Shown here one piece after another: positions 9,057 through 19,481 of a DNA stretch of 25,000 nucleotides. The first letter of the stretch is position 1; every line of letters starts with the position of its first letter. The notes beneath the pieces were generated by a model that did not search any database, was not told where the DNA came from, and worked only from the letters and a program-made list of their open reading frames with translations. The DNA is from Penaeus vannamei (lineage: Eukaryota; Arthropoda; Malacostraca; Decapoda; Penaeidae): assembly GCF_042767895.1 (NCBI RefSeq), contig NC_091576.1, positions 26,681,539 to 26,706,538 on the forward strand. The letters run 5' to 3'. A program made the position numbers and the translations under genes.

Positions 9057-9225
9057 CGAGAGAGAGAGAGGTGGGGGGAAAAGGAAAGAGAGGGAAGGGA
9101 GGGAGGGAGGAAGAGAAAGAGATATAGGAAAGTAGTGAGGGAGGCAGAGAGAGAGAGATAGGGGGTGGGAGATGAGAAAGGAGGGGGGTGGAAGAGAAAG
9201 AGAAAGAAAGACGGTGAGAGAGAGA
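9057..9225. repeat. Purine-rich GA/GGAG tract
   Basis: About 170 bases almost entirely of A and G on the + strand. Long polypurine runs can form triplex structures, but nothing specific is shown by the sequence. The region 9225-9540 holds no gene that I can support. Confidence 0.85.
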
Positions 9226-9580
9226 AATTAAAGCAGAATAAGAGATTAAAACTGATTCACCAGGAAGAAACAAGTAAATAAATGATCTAAACATTTAAGA
9301 GAAAGAAAATCAAATGAAGGAAAAATTACCTTCCAAATATAAGAAATCAAATATTTAAAGAGGAACAGATGAGAGATAAGAGAGTACAGGTGAATAGACA
9401 TAAGTAGAGGAAGTGGCACCTGCGTGGCTCTGAGTGCCGCTTGGCATCGCGAGGATCCAAAGGGCGACACTAACCAGTAGGCACCTGAGGCACAGAAATG
9501 CTGAATATGAGAGCTATTTATGCTACATCTCACTTCAGATGTTAGCAAATGTAGAAAAGGTTTGAATGAAAATTATCCTC

Positions 9581-9726
9581 AATACAAAAGGCTTATTTAA
9601 TTTCTATTTTATAATTATTTTCATAATAAATAAGCTAATAATGATTGAAACAATAAATACAAAAAGCGTATTTGATTTCTATTTTATTGTTATTTTCATA
9701 ATAAATAAGCTAATAATGATTATAAC
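9581..9726 (+). repeat. 75-bp tandem duplication
   Basis: AATACAAAAGGCTTA at 9581 and AATACAAAAAGCGTA at 9656 begin two copies of a 75-base unit that share TTTCATAATAAATAAGCTAA. The duplication is flanked by an inverted pair (GTAGAAAAGGTTTGAATGA at 9551, complement of TCATTCATACCTTTTCTAC near 9812), so it appears to sit inside the loop of another foldback relative. Confidence 0.85.
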
Positions 9727-10265
9727 ACTAATAATAATGATAATGACAATAATAATGATGATGATCATAGAAATAATAAATACATTTCTTCTATTGTGAA
9801 TATATTCATTCTCATTCATACCTTTTCTACATCTCACTACAGCCCATACCCTCCCATCCCATCCCGTGTCCTTCTGTGCATTCTGCCGAGAGGGCACATG
9901 AGTGGGAAAGCGGGAAGATAGCAAGGCATTAATGTCATGTTAATTGGAATGATAACCCGTCAATATATGCATTCCGGTCATGCCAATCATGCCAGAGTGA
10001 TAACTGTATATGACATGGCAGGTGCTGATGGATAATGTATTGTAGGTTATAATACCGAGTGGCTAAAAGGTGCATCAGCCATCCTGTTGTACGATAAAGG
10101 TTACATTCTTCTCACTGTATTTACACTGACCTTACATAACATGACGTTATTATAATTAGGGACTGAGGACTTCTGCGAGAGATTACGCTGTCTATGCTAT
10201 TGACCTTTTCATCTGTGTCCGTCTGAAGGAGCAAGGGATCTGACATACTGAAAGAGCATAGCTAT

Positions 10266-10928
10266 GTTCTTTGCTTATTTCATAGAGGGAAGAATTGGTT
10301 AGCGGGACCGGACGACCCGCATCAGAAAGCATAAAAAAATATTCATCCCCGGGTTTCGCTTCGGCAAAGGACACTTCCGACTGCTCACATGTCAAAGAAA
10401 GGATTGCAGCCGATTTAGCTGCAGAATAATCTCTTGATTTTAAAGGCAGATTCTGGGCTTTAACTTCAACTGGAGACTTTGTTGGCATTGCCGATATAAA
10501 AGTTTACACCGCTCAGTAACGAATGTGTCAAGATTTTTTATTGATATTCTTTCCATGACTGTTGGAGAAAGAGAAAAAACTGTTTTATTCTGCACAGGGT
10601 AGATTTGCAATATAGTTTTAATATAATCATATAAACAAAGTCACTTTAAAGAAAGAAAGAACAATATATATGACTGGTAAAGGTAAAATTAAAATTCTCT
10701 TCTTTAAGAGTAATAGCTTTTAGTCTAGTGGTCGAATTAAGAAACGAAAAAGTGGAGAACACCACGAATATACAAACATATGTTCATATTAACTTGTTCG
10801 AGACCAATAGAAATGATATCCTTATCATCTCAACGTAATTTAACACTAATTTTCAGTATCCCAGCAACCATGCAAGCTAGAATGTGCAAATGCAAGTAGA
10901 CTCCTTGCAATAGCTGTGTAATATGATA
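10266..10928 (+). repeat. Internal 0.66-kb block, single copy in unit 1
   Basis: Reference copy of the block that is triplicated in unit 3. It runs from GTTCTTTGC to the base before GTTGTTAAC and contains short internal hairpins (GCGGG ... CCCGC near 10299-10317, GCAGC ... GCTGC near 10407-10423). A minus-strand ATG frame of 98 codons (10192-10488) overlaps it but is disrupted in the other copies. Confidence 0.85.
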
Positions 10929-11720
10929 GTTGTTAACGAGTGTTGGTAAGTGTAAGTGTCTCGCACCGTAATGTGTAGGTTCCATGAACAGGTTCCGGGC
11001 CTCTCATTTCTCTCTTCATTTGAGTACATGGACGCCGCCTTCCTCCTTTGGGCCTCGTGTGCATGTAGATTAAACCAATTAAATGTCCAGGACTATTCCA
11101 TGACTCTTGAATATACAAGATTCGGTAAAGTGCTTCCGCCTTCCACACAAATGCTTCAAAACCATGTTCCTTCCTTTGGTTACTTCATTCAATTGCCTAT
11201 CCGTTGTATGCGAGAAAACGGGGCATTTGTAAACGTAATCCTGTTTATATGGAAGGATTCATTCATTTATTCTTTTTGACTTTATAATTTTCTGGTGCAA
11301 TTATAATGAATAATGATTCCCTTTCCCTCAGTGTTAACAGTATAAATATTTTTAGAAGCGCATATGAGTAAAAGAAAAATAGTTAGGAAAAACAAGTGGG
11401 AATTTGAGGTTGATCATCCTTTTAATAACAAAATAAACCTCAAGGAATCTGCTACACACCTCTATAACTGAATCGAGAAGGATGAAGTGCACATCCAAAC
11501 AGCCGTCCTGGATTTCGTCCACACTAATCATGCGATTCCTAATTCTCGTCCAAAGAGCTGGACCTTGAAGTCAATGGTTCTAAACCTTGTAAGAAGCACA
11601 GGATCCCGCAAGTTTCACCCGTGGATTTCACCGAACTCTTCGCTTCGTACATGGAAAATAAAAGAAATATTTCTTCAAAACTTATCGAACCCAGGTTAAG
11701 AACTACTTTTCTAAATGCTA

Positions 11721-11840
11721 AAAAAAAAAAAAAAAAAAAAATGAAAACCACACACACAACATACGACAAACTAAACACACACATACGCGCGCCCACATAC
11801 ACATACACACACACGTACACACACGTACACACACGCACAC
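11721..11840. repeat. Poly(A) and imperfect (CA)n in unit 1
   Basis: An A run of about 21-22 bases (from about 11720) is followed by an imperfect CA/CACGTA tract. Unit 2 has only a very short version at about 16005-16055, and unit 3 has a pure (CA)n at 21685-21744, so the locus evolves quickly between units. Confidence 0.85.
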
Positions 11841-11870
11841 CCAACCCTCCGACCCCATATACACAATCAC

Positions 11871-12115
11871 CCAGACAGACGTGGCGCAGCAGCTACTCTC
11901 CGCTGTTGACATCTTTCACAGAAGATTAAACGGTGCAATCATATGCTGTTCACTTTCCCCTCAAGGCCCCACCTCCCCCGGGCTTACACGTCACTCTCAT
12001 GCAAAATTCACGCGGATATTTGTCGCGGCTCCTGACGTGTCCCTCGCCATCTCCTATTTGGGACAACAAATGGCCAGGCAGAAGGCTTTACTGCTAACAG
12101 GTCTGTGCTAAATCC
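11871..12115 (+). repeat. Highly conserved island, unit 1 copy
   Basis: About 245 bases that differ from 21776-22020 at only one position that I can see, although flanking unit 3 sequence is clearly diverged. The unit 2 counterpart (about 16085-16325) differs by a 1-base deletion and about six substitutions. A 76-codon open frame spans it, but it begins with GTG, and most unit 2 substitutions would change amino acids, so coding selection is not indicated. The end has a donor-like CAGGTCTGT and the start a pyrimidine-rich stretch followed by CCCAG, so a non-coding exon is conceivable. Confidence 0.6.
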
Positions 12116-12214
12116 TCTCTTCCTGATAAGAGGGCTTCACTCACCCTTCCTTTGCTAGTGGTTTAGGAAGGGTCAATGTTTGTGTGTCTCTTCTGTCTCC
12201 CTTTCGTTGGCCTG

Positions 12215-12261
12215 TGAGTATTATCGGGACCTGTGAGTATTATGCGTCCCGATAATACTCA
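12215..12261. other. Perfect 16-bp stem hairpin, unit 1
   Basis: TGAGTATTATCGGGAC (12215-12230) is exactly complementary to GTCCCGATAATACTCA (12246-12261), separated by a 15-base loop. Two wobble pairs could extend the stem in RNA. No T-run follows, so a bacterial-type terminator reading does not apply in this eukaryotic context. Confidence 0.85.
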
Positions 12262-12457
12262 TGCTGGTTTTATGATGAAGAGGAATGCGGTTCGTTGCAT
12301 GGAAGGGGGATATTTTGCGTTGTAATTCCTGCAAGTTTGGTGAGGAGTATAGTTGTTGTCTGTATTATTACTTGCATCGCTGCTAGACATTCAGAGCTGC
12401 ATACGTTGATATATATACTATGTATCCTTTTCTTGAACATACAAGTGCTGCGATCCT

Positions 12458-12465
12458 CCCCCCCC

Positions 12466-12496
<31 letters not shown>

Positions 12497-12565
12497 AACA
12501 CACACACACACACACACGCACGCACGCACACACACACACTCACACTCACACTCACACACTCACAC
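12458..12565. repeat. Compound C/CT/CA microsatellite, unit 1
   Basis: A C run, then CT, then CA with CACG interruptions. The orthologous sites are 16668-16795 in unit 2 (longer pure CA) and 22346-22472 in unit 3 (almost pure CT), showing independent evolution at one anchored site. Confidence 0.92.
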
Positions 12566-13120
12566 GCTTTCTATCACACATACACAAATAAAATATGTTG
12601 TATTTTGAAGGGAGACGCAGTACCTTTGCTGGAAGAATAACGTGTTATAAAACAGCCTACTTAATATCATGTTAACGTAGCAAGATGGGTGCTCTAACCT
12701 TTGTTGATATTCTTGATTTCGAAGGTAAAAAAAAAAAGAAAAAAATATCCCTATAGCTTATGTTTGAACTGTATGTAATACAATAATATTACTTGTTTAC
12801 TGGAAATGTTTAGCATAACCACAATGAGCCTAAAATATATAGAGTCTATGTCGCTAATAAGTCAACATTTTAACGAAACAATTACTTTTACATAATGTTT
12901 CGGTCAATGAGGCTAGGTTGTCAACATTTCTAAGAGAAAACAGAATCTTAATCACATTATTCAAAGATGAGCAGTGATGTTGAATGATTTTCAGTAAAAC
13001 TATTTAATCGAATTCAGCAGTAATAAGTGCATTCGTTGAGAAGCAAAATACCGTTTTCCAATTAAATTCACCCTATTTGTTTAAGTAACTGCAAGATAAG
13101 TTATGGTTCATGTTACTGAC

Positions 13121-13173
13121 GTCCCCTCCCCCCCTCTCTCTCTCTCTCTCTCTCTGTCTGTGAGTGTGTGTGT

Positions 13174-13229
<56 letters not shown>
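13121..13229. repeat. Compound CT/GT/TA microsatellite, unit 1
   Basis: A C/CT run, a short GT run and about 52 bases of TA. Counterparts are 17347-17567 in unit 2 and 23041-23202 in unit 3. Confidence 0.93.
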
Positions 13230-13230
<1 letters not shown>

Positions 13231-13719
13231 CAAATAACCACACATATGCATACAAACCCGCTGCTGTAAGGTAATCCCGCTGGAACCTCTCCATTTCCTG
13301 CCTGATGAAAAGAGAGAAAACAGAAATGCATCCCTCTCATGTCACCAACAAAAGGAGAGTGGCAACCCTATGTCAGAATCGAATTTAGAGAATTCTTAAC
13401 AAAAAAAGCCAACCGTTTTCACATTCGTTGTTTTGATATGAGATGGCAAGGGAAGTGTCACGAGTTAAAACGAACATACGTGACAATTCTGCATGACAGC
13501 GAAGCGAGAGCCTTGGGCAGCGAGGGCCGGAGGGGAGGAAGTGAGCGTCATGGGATTGCGCCTTTTAGGAAGGGTCCTCGGGAGGTCTGCAGCGCCCGAT
13601 GGCCACTTCATCACGGTTATTAGGTCATATATTTCTTATACATGTAAAAAGATAACATTAGAAGGATTATAAGTGGGAAATCTGCGCTGTCTTCGGCCAC
13701 AAATAGAATGAAGAAATTC

Positions 13720-13721
<2 letters not shown>

Positions 13722-13816
<95 letters not shown>
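13722..13816. repeat. (TA)n microsatellite of about 95 bases
   Basis: Uninterrupted TA tract near the end of unit 1. The unit 2 counterpart (18093-18147) is about 55 bases, and unit 3 has no TA tract at this place. Confidence 0.97.
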
Positions 13817-13818
<2 letters not shown>

Positions 13819-13910
13819 TATGTAAGTTCTCGTTCTGGTTTTGTTTCTACGAGATGGACACATCGAGAACCAATCCGAAAAAAGAGAAAGTATTTTTAAT
13901 CGATATTTCG

Positions 13911-13912
<2 letters not shown>

Positions 13913-13944
<32 letters not shown>

Positions 13945-13945
13945 G
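13913..13945. repeat. (AAT)n at the unit 1/unit 2 boundary
   Basis: AAT repeat immediately after the TTTCGGGTAAT motif. The same arrangement recurs at 18243-18275. It is the point at which unit 3 departs from the array consensus at 23788. Confidence 0.9.
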
Positions 13946-14482
13946 TAAAAGTAGCAATGATGATAATAATTATGACAATAATGATAATGATCAAAAAGAT
14001 AAACACATTTCTTGTATTGCGAAGATATTCATTCTCATTCAAACCTTTCCTACATTCACTAAAGCCAATACCCTCCCATCCCATCCCGTGTCCTGTGCAT
14101 TCTGCCGAGAGAGTCACATGAGTGGGAAAGCGGGAAGATGACAAGGCATTAATGTTAACATGTTAATTGGAATGATAACCCGTCAATATATGCATTCCGG
14201 TCATGCCAATCATTTAGAGTGATAACTGTATATGACAGGGCAGGTGCTGATGAATAATGTATTGTAGGTTAAAATACCGAGTGGCTAAAAGGTGCATAAG
14301 CCAGCCTGTTATACGATAAAGGTTATTCTCACTGTATTTACACTGACCTTACATAACATGACGTTATTATGATTAGGGACTGAGGACTTCTGCAAGAGAT
14401 TACGCTGTCTCTGCTATTGACCTTTTCATCTGTGACCGTCTGAAGGAGCAGGGGATCTGACACACTGAAAGAGCATAGCCAT

Positions 14483-14893
14483 GTTCTTTGCTTATTTCAC
14501 AAAGGGAAGAATCGGTTAGCGGGACCGGACGACCCGCATCAGAAAGCATAAAAAATATTCATGCCCGGCTTTCGCTTCGGCAAAGGACACTTCCGACTGC
14601 TCACATGTCAAAGAAAGGATTGCAGCCGATTTAGCTGCAGAATAATCTCATGATTCTAAAGGCAGATTCTGGGCTTTAACTTCAACTGGAGACTTTGTTG
14701 GCATTGCCGATATAAATGTTTACATCGCCCAGAAACGATTGTCATGATTTTTAAATTGCCATTCCTTCCATGATTGTTGGAGAGAGATTAAAAAAGTTTT
14801 ATTCTATGCAGGGTAGATTTGCAGTATCATAGTAACCTTTTCGCTCATGATACTTTTAATATAACTTAAACAAATTGACTTTAAAAAGAGAAA

Positions 14894-14947
<54 letters not shown>

Positions 14948-15209
14948 CTGTGGTAAAAGTAAAATTATAATTACCCTTGGTGAAGAGTATCAACTAATGT
15001 TTAAGGGGTTGAATTAAGATTCGGGAAAGTGGAGAACACTTCATGAATATACAAACAAACATGTCTGTATTACCTTGTTCGAGACCAATGCTAATGATCT
15101 CCTTATCATCTCAACGTAATTTCACACTAATTTTCAGTATCCCAGCAACTATGCAAGCTAGAATGTGCAAATGCAAGTAGACTCCTAACAACAGCTGTGT
15201 AATATGATA
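14483..15209 (+). repeat. Internal block, unit 2 copy, with (TA)n
   Basis: About 727 bases, equivalent to 10266-10928 but containing a (TA)n of about 50 bases at 14896-14946 and the diagnostic variants CACAAAGGG, TCATGATTC and GCCCAGAAACGA. The third sub-copy of unit 3 shares these variants. Confidence 0.85.
14896..14946. repeat. (TA)n inside the unit 2 internal block
   Basis: About 50 bases of TA, shared with sub-copy c of unit 3 (20571-20620) and absent from unit 1 and sub-copies a and b. Confidence 0.95.
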
Positions 15210-16427
15210 GTTGTTAACGAGTGTTGGTAAGTGTAAGTGTCTCGCACCGTAATGTGTAGGTTCCATGAACAGGTTCCGGGCCTCTCATTTCTCTCTTCAT
15301 TTGAGTACGTGGACGCTGCCTTCCTCCTTTGGGCCTCGTGTGCATGTAGATTAAACCAATTAAATGTCCAGGACGATTCCATGACTCTTGAATATACAAG
15401 ATTCGGTAAAGTGCTTCCGCCTTCCACACAAATGCTTCAAAACCATGTTCCTTCCTTTGGTTACTTCATTCAATTGCCTATCCGTTGTATGCGAGAAAAT
15501 GGGGCATTTGTAAACGTGATCCTGTTTATATGGAAGGATTTATTTATTCTTATTTTTTACTTTATAATTTTCTGGTGCAATTATAATGAATAATTATTCC
15601 CTTTCCCTCAATGTTAACGAATGTGTTGCACAGTATAAATATATTTAGAAGCGCATATGAGTAAAAGAAAAATCGCCAAGAAAAACAAGTGGGAATTTGA
15701 GGCCGATCATCCTTTTTTAATAACAAAATAAACCTCAAGGAATCTGCTGCACACTTCTGCAACTGAATTGAGAAGGATGAACCGCACATCCAAACATCCG
15801 TCCTGGATTTCGTCCACACTAATCTTGCGATTCCTAGTTTCTCGTCCAAAGAGCTGGACCTTGAAGTCAGTGGTTCTAAACCTTGTTGGAAGCACAGGAC
15901 CCCGTGTTTCATCCGTGCATTTCACCGAACTCTTCGTACATGGAAAATAAAAATATTGCTTCAAAACTTATCGAACCCAGGTTAAGAACCACTTTTCTAA
16001 AGGCTAAAAAAAATAAAAACCACACACACAACATACGACAAACTAAACACACACCCTACCCTCCGACCCCATATCCACAATCACCCAGACAGACGTGGCC
16101 AGCAGCTACTCTCCGCTGTTGACATCTTTCACAGAAGATTAAACTGTGCAATCATATGCTGTTCACTTTCCCCTCAAGGCCCCACCTCCCCCGGGCTTAC
16201 ACGTCACTCTCATGCAAAATTCACGCGGATATTTGTCGCGGCTTCTGACGTGTCCCTCGCTATCTACTATTTGGTACAACAAATGGCCAGGCAGAAGGTT
16301 TTACTGCTAACAGGTCTGTGCTAAATCCTCTCTTCCTGATAAAAGGGCTTCACTCACCCTTCCCTTGTTAGTAGTTTAGGAAGGGTCAATGTTTGTGTGT
16401 CTCTTCTGTCGCCCTTTCGTTGGCCTG

Positions 16428-16474
16428 TGAGTATTATCGGGACCTGTGAGTATTATGCGTCCCGATAATACTCA
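16428..16474. other. Perfect 16-bp stem hairpin, unit 2
   Basis: Identical to the unit 1 hairpin (arms 16428-16443 and 16459-16474). In unit 3 the place at about 22116-22147 has only one GTGAGTATTATG followed by GCGTCCCGATCATACTCA, so the long perfect stem is absent there. Confidence 0.85.
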
Positions 16475-16667
16475 TGCTGGTTTTATGATGAAGAGGAATG
16501 CGGTTCGTTGCATGGAAGGGGGATATTTTGCGTTGTAGTTCCTGCAAGTTTGGTGAGGAGTATAGTTGTCTGTATTATTACTTGCATCGCTGCTAGACAT
16601 TCAGAGCTGCATGCAATGATATGTATACTATGTATCCTTTTCTTGAACATACAAGTGCTGCGATCCT

Positions 16668-16704
16668 CCCCCCCCCCCCTCTCTCTCTCTCACACACACA
16701 CACA

Positions 16705-16771
<67 letters not shown>

Positions 16772-16795
16772 TCACACACTCACACTCACACACTT
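16668..16795. repeat. Compound C/CT/CA microsatellite, unit 2
   Basis: A C run, a short CT run, then about 80 bases of CA with single interruptions and CACT variants at the 3' end. Confidence 0.95.
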
Positions 16796-17346
16796 TCTCT
16801 CACACACAAATAAAATATGTTGTATTTTGAAGGGAGACGCAGTACCTTTGTTGGAAGAAAAACGTTTTATAAAACAGCCTACTTAATATCATGTTAACGT
16901 AGCAAGATGGGTGTTCTAACCTTTGTTGATATTCTTGATTTCGAAGGTAAAAAAAGAAAAGAAAAAACTATCCCTATAGCTTATGTCTGAACTGTATGTA
17001 ATATTATAAGATAACTCGTTTAATGGAAATGTGTAGCATAACCACAATGAGCCTAAAATATATAGAGTCTATGTCGCTAATAAGTCAACATTTTAACGAA
17101 GCAATTACTTTTACATAATGTTTCGGTCAATGAGGCTAGGTTGTCAACATTTCTAAGAGAAAACAGAATCTTAATCACATTATTCAAAGATTAGCAGTGA
17201 TGTTGAATGATTTTAAGTAAAACTATTTAATCGAATTCAGCAATAGTAAGTGCATTCGTTGAGAAGCAAAATACCGTTTTCCAATTAAATTCACCCTATT
17301 TGTTTAAGTAACTGCAAGGTAAGTTATGGTTCATGTTACTGACGTT

Positions 17347-17412
17347 CCTCTCTCTCTCTCTCTCCCCCCCCCCCCCTCTGTGTGTGTGTGTGTCTGAGAG
17401 AGAGAGAGAGAG

Positions 17413-17493
<81 letters not shown>

Positions 17494-17500
17494 ATGTATA

Positions 17501-17567
<67 letters not shown>
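17347..17567. repeat. Seven-part compound microsatellite, unit 2
   Basis: In order: CT, poly(C), GT, GA, GT (about 60 bases), GTAT then its complement TACA, and TA. The GTAT/TACA portion (17478-17528) is self-complementary and could fold as a hairpin. Long frames on both strands here are repeat artefacts. Confidence 0.95.
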
Positions 17568-17571
<4 letters not shown>

Positions 17572-17737
17572 TACAAATAACCACACATATGCATACAAAC
17601 CCGCTGCTGTAAGGTAATCCCGCTGGAACCTCTCCATTTCCTGCATGATGAAAAGAGAGAAAACAGAAATGCCTCCCTCTCACGTCACCAACAAAAGGGG
17701 AGTGGCAACCCTATGCCAGAGTCGAATTTACGAGAAT

Positions 17738-17741
<4 letters not shown>

Positions 17742-17784
<43 letters not shown>
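17742..17784. repeat. Poly(A) run of 43 in unit 2
   Basis: Replaces a short A-rich stretch (7-9 A) found at the same place in units 1 and 3. The adjoining GCCAACC motif of the other units is missing here, so expansion was coupled with loss of a few bases. Confidence 0.93.
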
Positions 17785-17785
<1 letters not shown>

Positions 17786-18090
17786 GTTTTCACATTCATT
17801 GTTTTGATATGAGATGACAAGGGAAGTGTCACGAGTTCAAACGAACATACGTGACAATTCTGCATGACAGCGAAGCAAGAGCCTTGGGCAGCGAGGGTCG
17901 GAAGGGAGGAAGTGAGCGTCATGGGATTGCGCCTTTTAGGAAGGGTTCTCGGGAGGTCAGCAGCGCCCGATGGCCACTTCATCACGGTTATTAGGTCATA
18001 TATTTCTTATACATGTAAAAAGATAACATTAGAAGGATTATAAGTGGGGAATCTGCGGTGTCTTCGGCCACACATAGAATGAAGAAATTC

Positions 18091-18092
<2 letters not shown>

Positions 18093-18147
<55 letters not shown>
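18093..18147. repeat. (TA)n, unit 2
   Basis: Shorter counterpart of 13722-13816. Confidence 0.95.
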
Positions 18148-18149
<2 letters not shown>

Positions 18150-18815
18150 TATGTAAATTCTCGTTCTGGTTTTGTTTCTACGAGATGGACACATCGAGAA
18201 CCAATCCGAAAAAAGAGAAAGTATTTTTAATCGATATTTCGGGTAATAATCATAATAATAATAATAATAATAAAAGTAGCAATGATGATAATAATTATGA
18301 CAATAATGATAATGATAAAAAAGATAAACACATTTCTTGTATTGCGAAGATATTCATTCTCATTCAAACCTTTCCTACATTCACTAAAGCCAATACCCTC
18401 CCATCCCATCCCGTGTCCTGTGCATTCTGCCGAGAGAGTCACATGAGTGGGAAAGCGGGAAGATGACAAGGCATTAATTTTAACATGTTAATTGGAATGA
18501 TAACCCGTCAATATATGCATTCCGGTCATGCCAATCATTTAGAGAATGATAACTGTATATGACAGGGCAGGTGCTGATAGAATAATGTATTATAGGTTAT
18601 AATACCGAGTGGCTAAAAGGTGCGTAAGCCAGCATGTTATACGATAAAGGTTACATTTTTCTCAATGTATTTACACTGACCTTACATAGCATGACGTTAT
18701 TATAATTAGGGACTGATGACTTCTGCGAGAGGTTACGCTGTCTCTGCTATTGACCTTTTCATCTGTGTCCGTCTGAAGGAGCAAGGGATCTGACATACTG
18801 AAAGAGCATAGCCAT

Positions 18816-19481
18816 GTTCTGTGCTAATTTCATAAAGGGAAGAATCGGTTAGCGGGACCGGACGACCCGCACCAGAAAGCATAAAAAATATTCATCCCCG
18901 GCTTTCGCTTCGGCAAAGGACACTTCCGACTGCTCACATGTCAAAGAAAGGATTGCAGTCGATTTAGCTGCAGAATAATCTCTTGAATTTAAAGGCAGAT
19001 TCTGGGCTTTAACTTCAACTGGAGACTTTGTTGGCATTGCCGATATAAAAGTTTACACCGCTCAGTAACGAATGTGTCAAATTTTTTTATTGATATTCTT
19101 TCCATGACTGTTGGAGAAAGAGAGAGATTTTTTTTTTTTATTCTACACAGGATAGATTTGCAGTATAGTTTAAATATAATCATATAAACAAAGTCACTTT
19201 AAAGAAAGAAAGTAAAATGTATATGACTGGTAAAGGTAAAATAAAAATTCGCTTCTTTAAGAGTAATAGCTTTTAGTCTAGTGGTCGAATTAAGAAACGG
19301 AAAAGTGGAGAACACTTTACGAATATACAAACATCCTCATATTAACTTTTTCGAGACCAATGCTAATGATATCCTCATCATCTCAACATAATTTCACACT
19401 AATTTCCAATATCCCACCAACTATGCAAACTAAAATGTGCAAATGCAAGTAGACTCCTTGCAGTAGCTGTGTAATATGGTA
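18816..19481 (+). repeat. Unit 3 nested tandem sub-copy a
   Basis: First of three head-to-tail copies (666 bases). It carries unit-1-type variants such as GTTTACACCGCTCAGTAACG. It joins the next copy at the sequence ATATGGTAGTTCTTTGC. Confidence 0.9.

Larger units (their letters stand above)
9735..13913 (+). repeat. Large tandem array, unit 1
   Basis: Unit of about 4.2 kb whose landmarks recur in the same order and orientation in units 2 and 3. Examples are CCCTCCCATCCCATCCCGTG (9849, 14071, 18396), the GCGGGACCGGACGACCCGC block (near 10301, 14519, 18852), GTTGTTAACGAGTG (10929, 15210, 20882), ACATCTTTCACAGAAG (near 11910, 16121, 21815) and GACACATCGAGAACC (13857, 18188; slightly changed near 23731). 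Spacing is 4222 between units 1 and 2 and 4325 between units 2 and 3, measured at the first landmark. The 5' edge is blurred by AT-rich sequence. No conserved protein-coding frame was found. Confidence 0.9.
13914..18243 (+). repeat. Large tandem array, unit 2
   Basis: Second unit, beginning at the (AAT)n that follows ATATTTCGGGTAAT. Over much of its length (for example 16830-17300 against 12600-13090) it is nearly identical to unit 1. Differences concentrate in microsatellite lengths, including a 43-base poly(A) at 17742 and a shorter (TA)n at 18093. In the block near 16090-16330 it is more diverged from unit 1 than unit 3 is. Confidence 0.9.

Noticed and set aside
10721..10731. TAGTCTAGTGG, a match to the tRNA/SINE A-box consensus
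   Set aside because: No B box at a proper distance and no cloverleaf could be drawn. The motif is not conserved in the unit 2 copy.
10956..11279. 107-codon frame recurring in all three units (10956, 15237, 20909)
   Set aside because: Non-ATG start, no recognisable domain, and the 3' parts diverge by indels with frame changes. Frames on the other strand are equally open, so it reflects shared repeat DNA.
11881..12111. 76-codon frame conserved almost exactly in units 1 and 3
   Set aside because: It starts with GTG, unit 2 has a 1-base deletion near its start, and most unit 2 substitutions in it would change amino acids. Similarity is explained by DNA-level conservation.
12215..12261. Hairpin as a rho-independent terminator
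   Set aside because: No downstream T run, and bacterial-type termination does not apply to this apparently animal sequence.
13339..13623. 94-codon ATG frame with a related frame in unit 3
   Set aside because: The frame is broken in unit 2 by the poly(A) expansion and shifted by indels after about 50 codons between units 1 and 3. No known domain.
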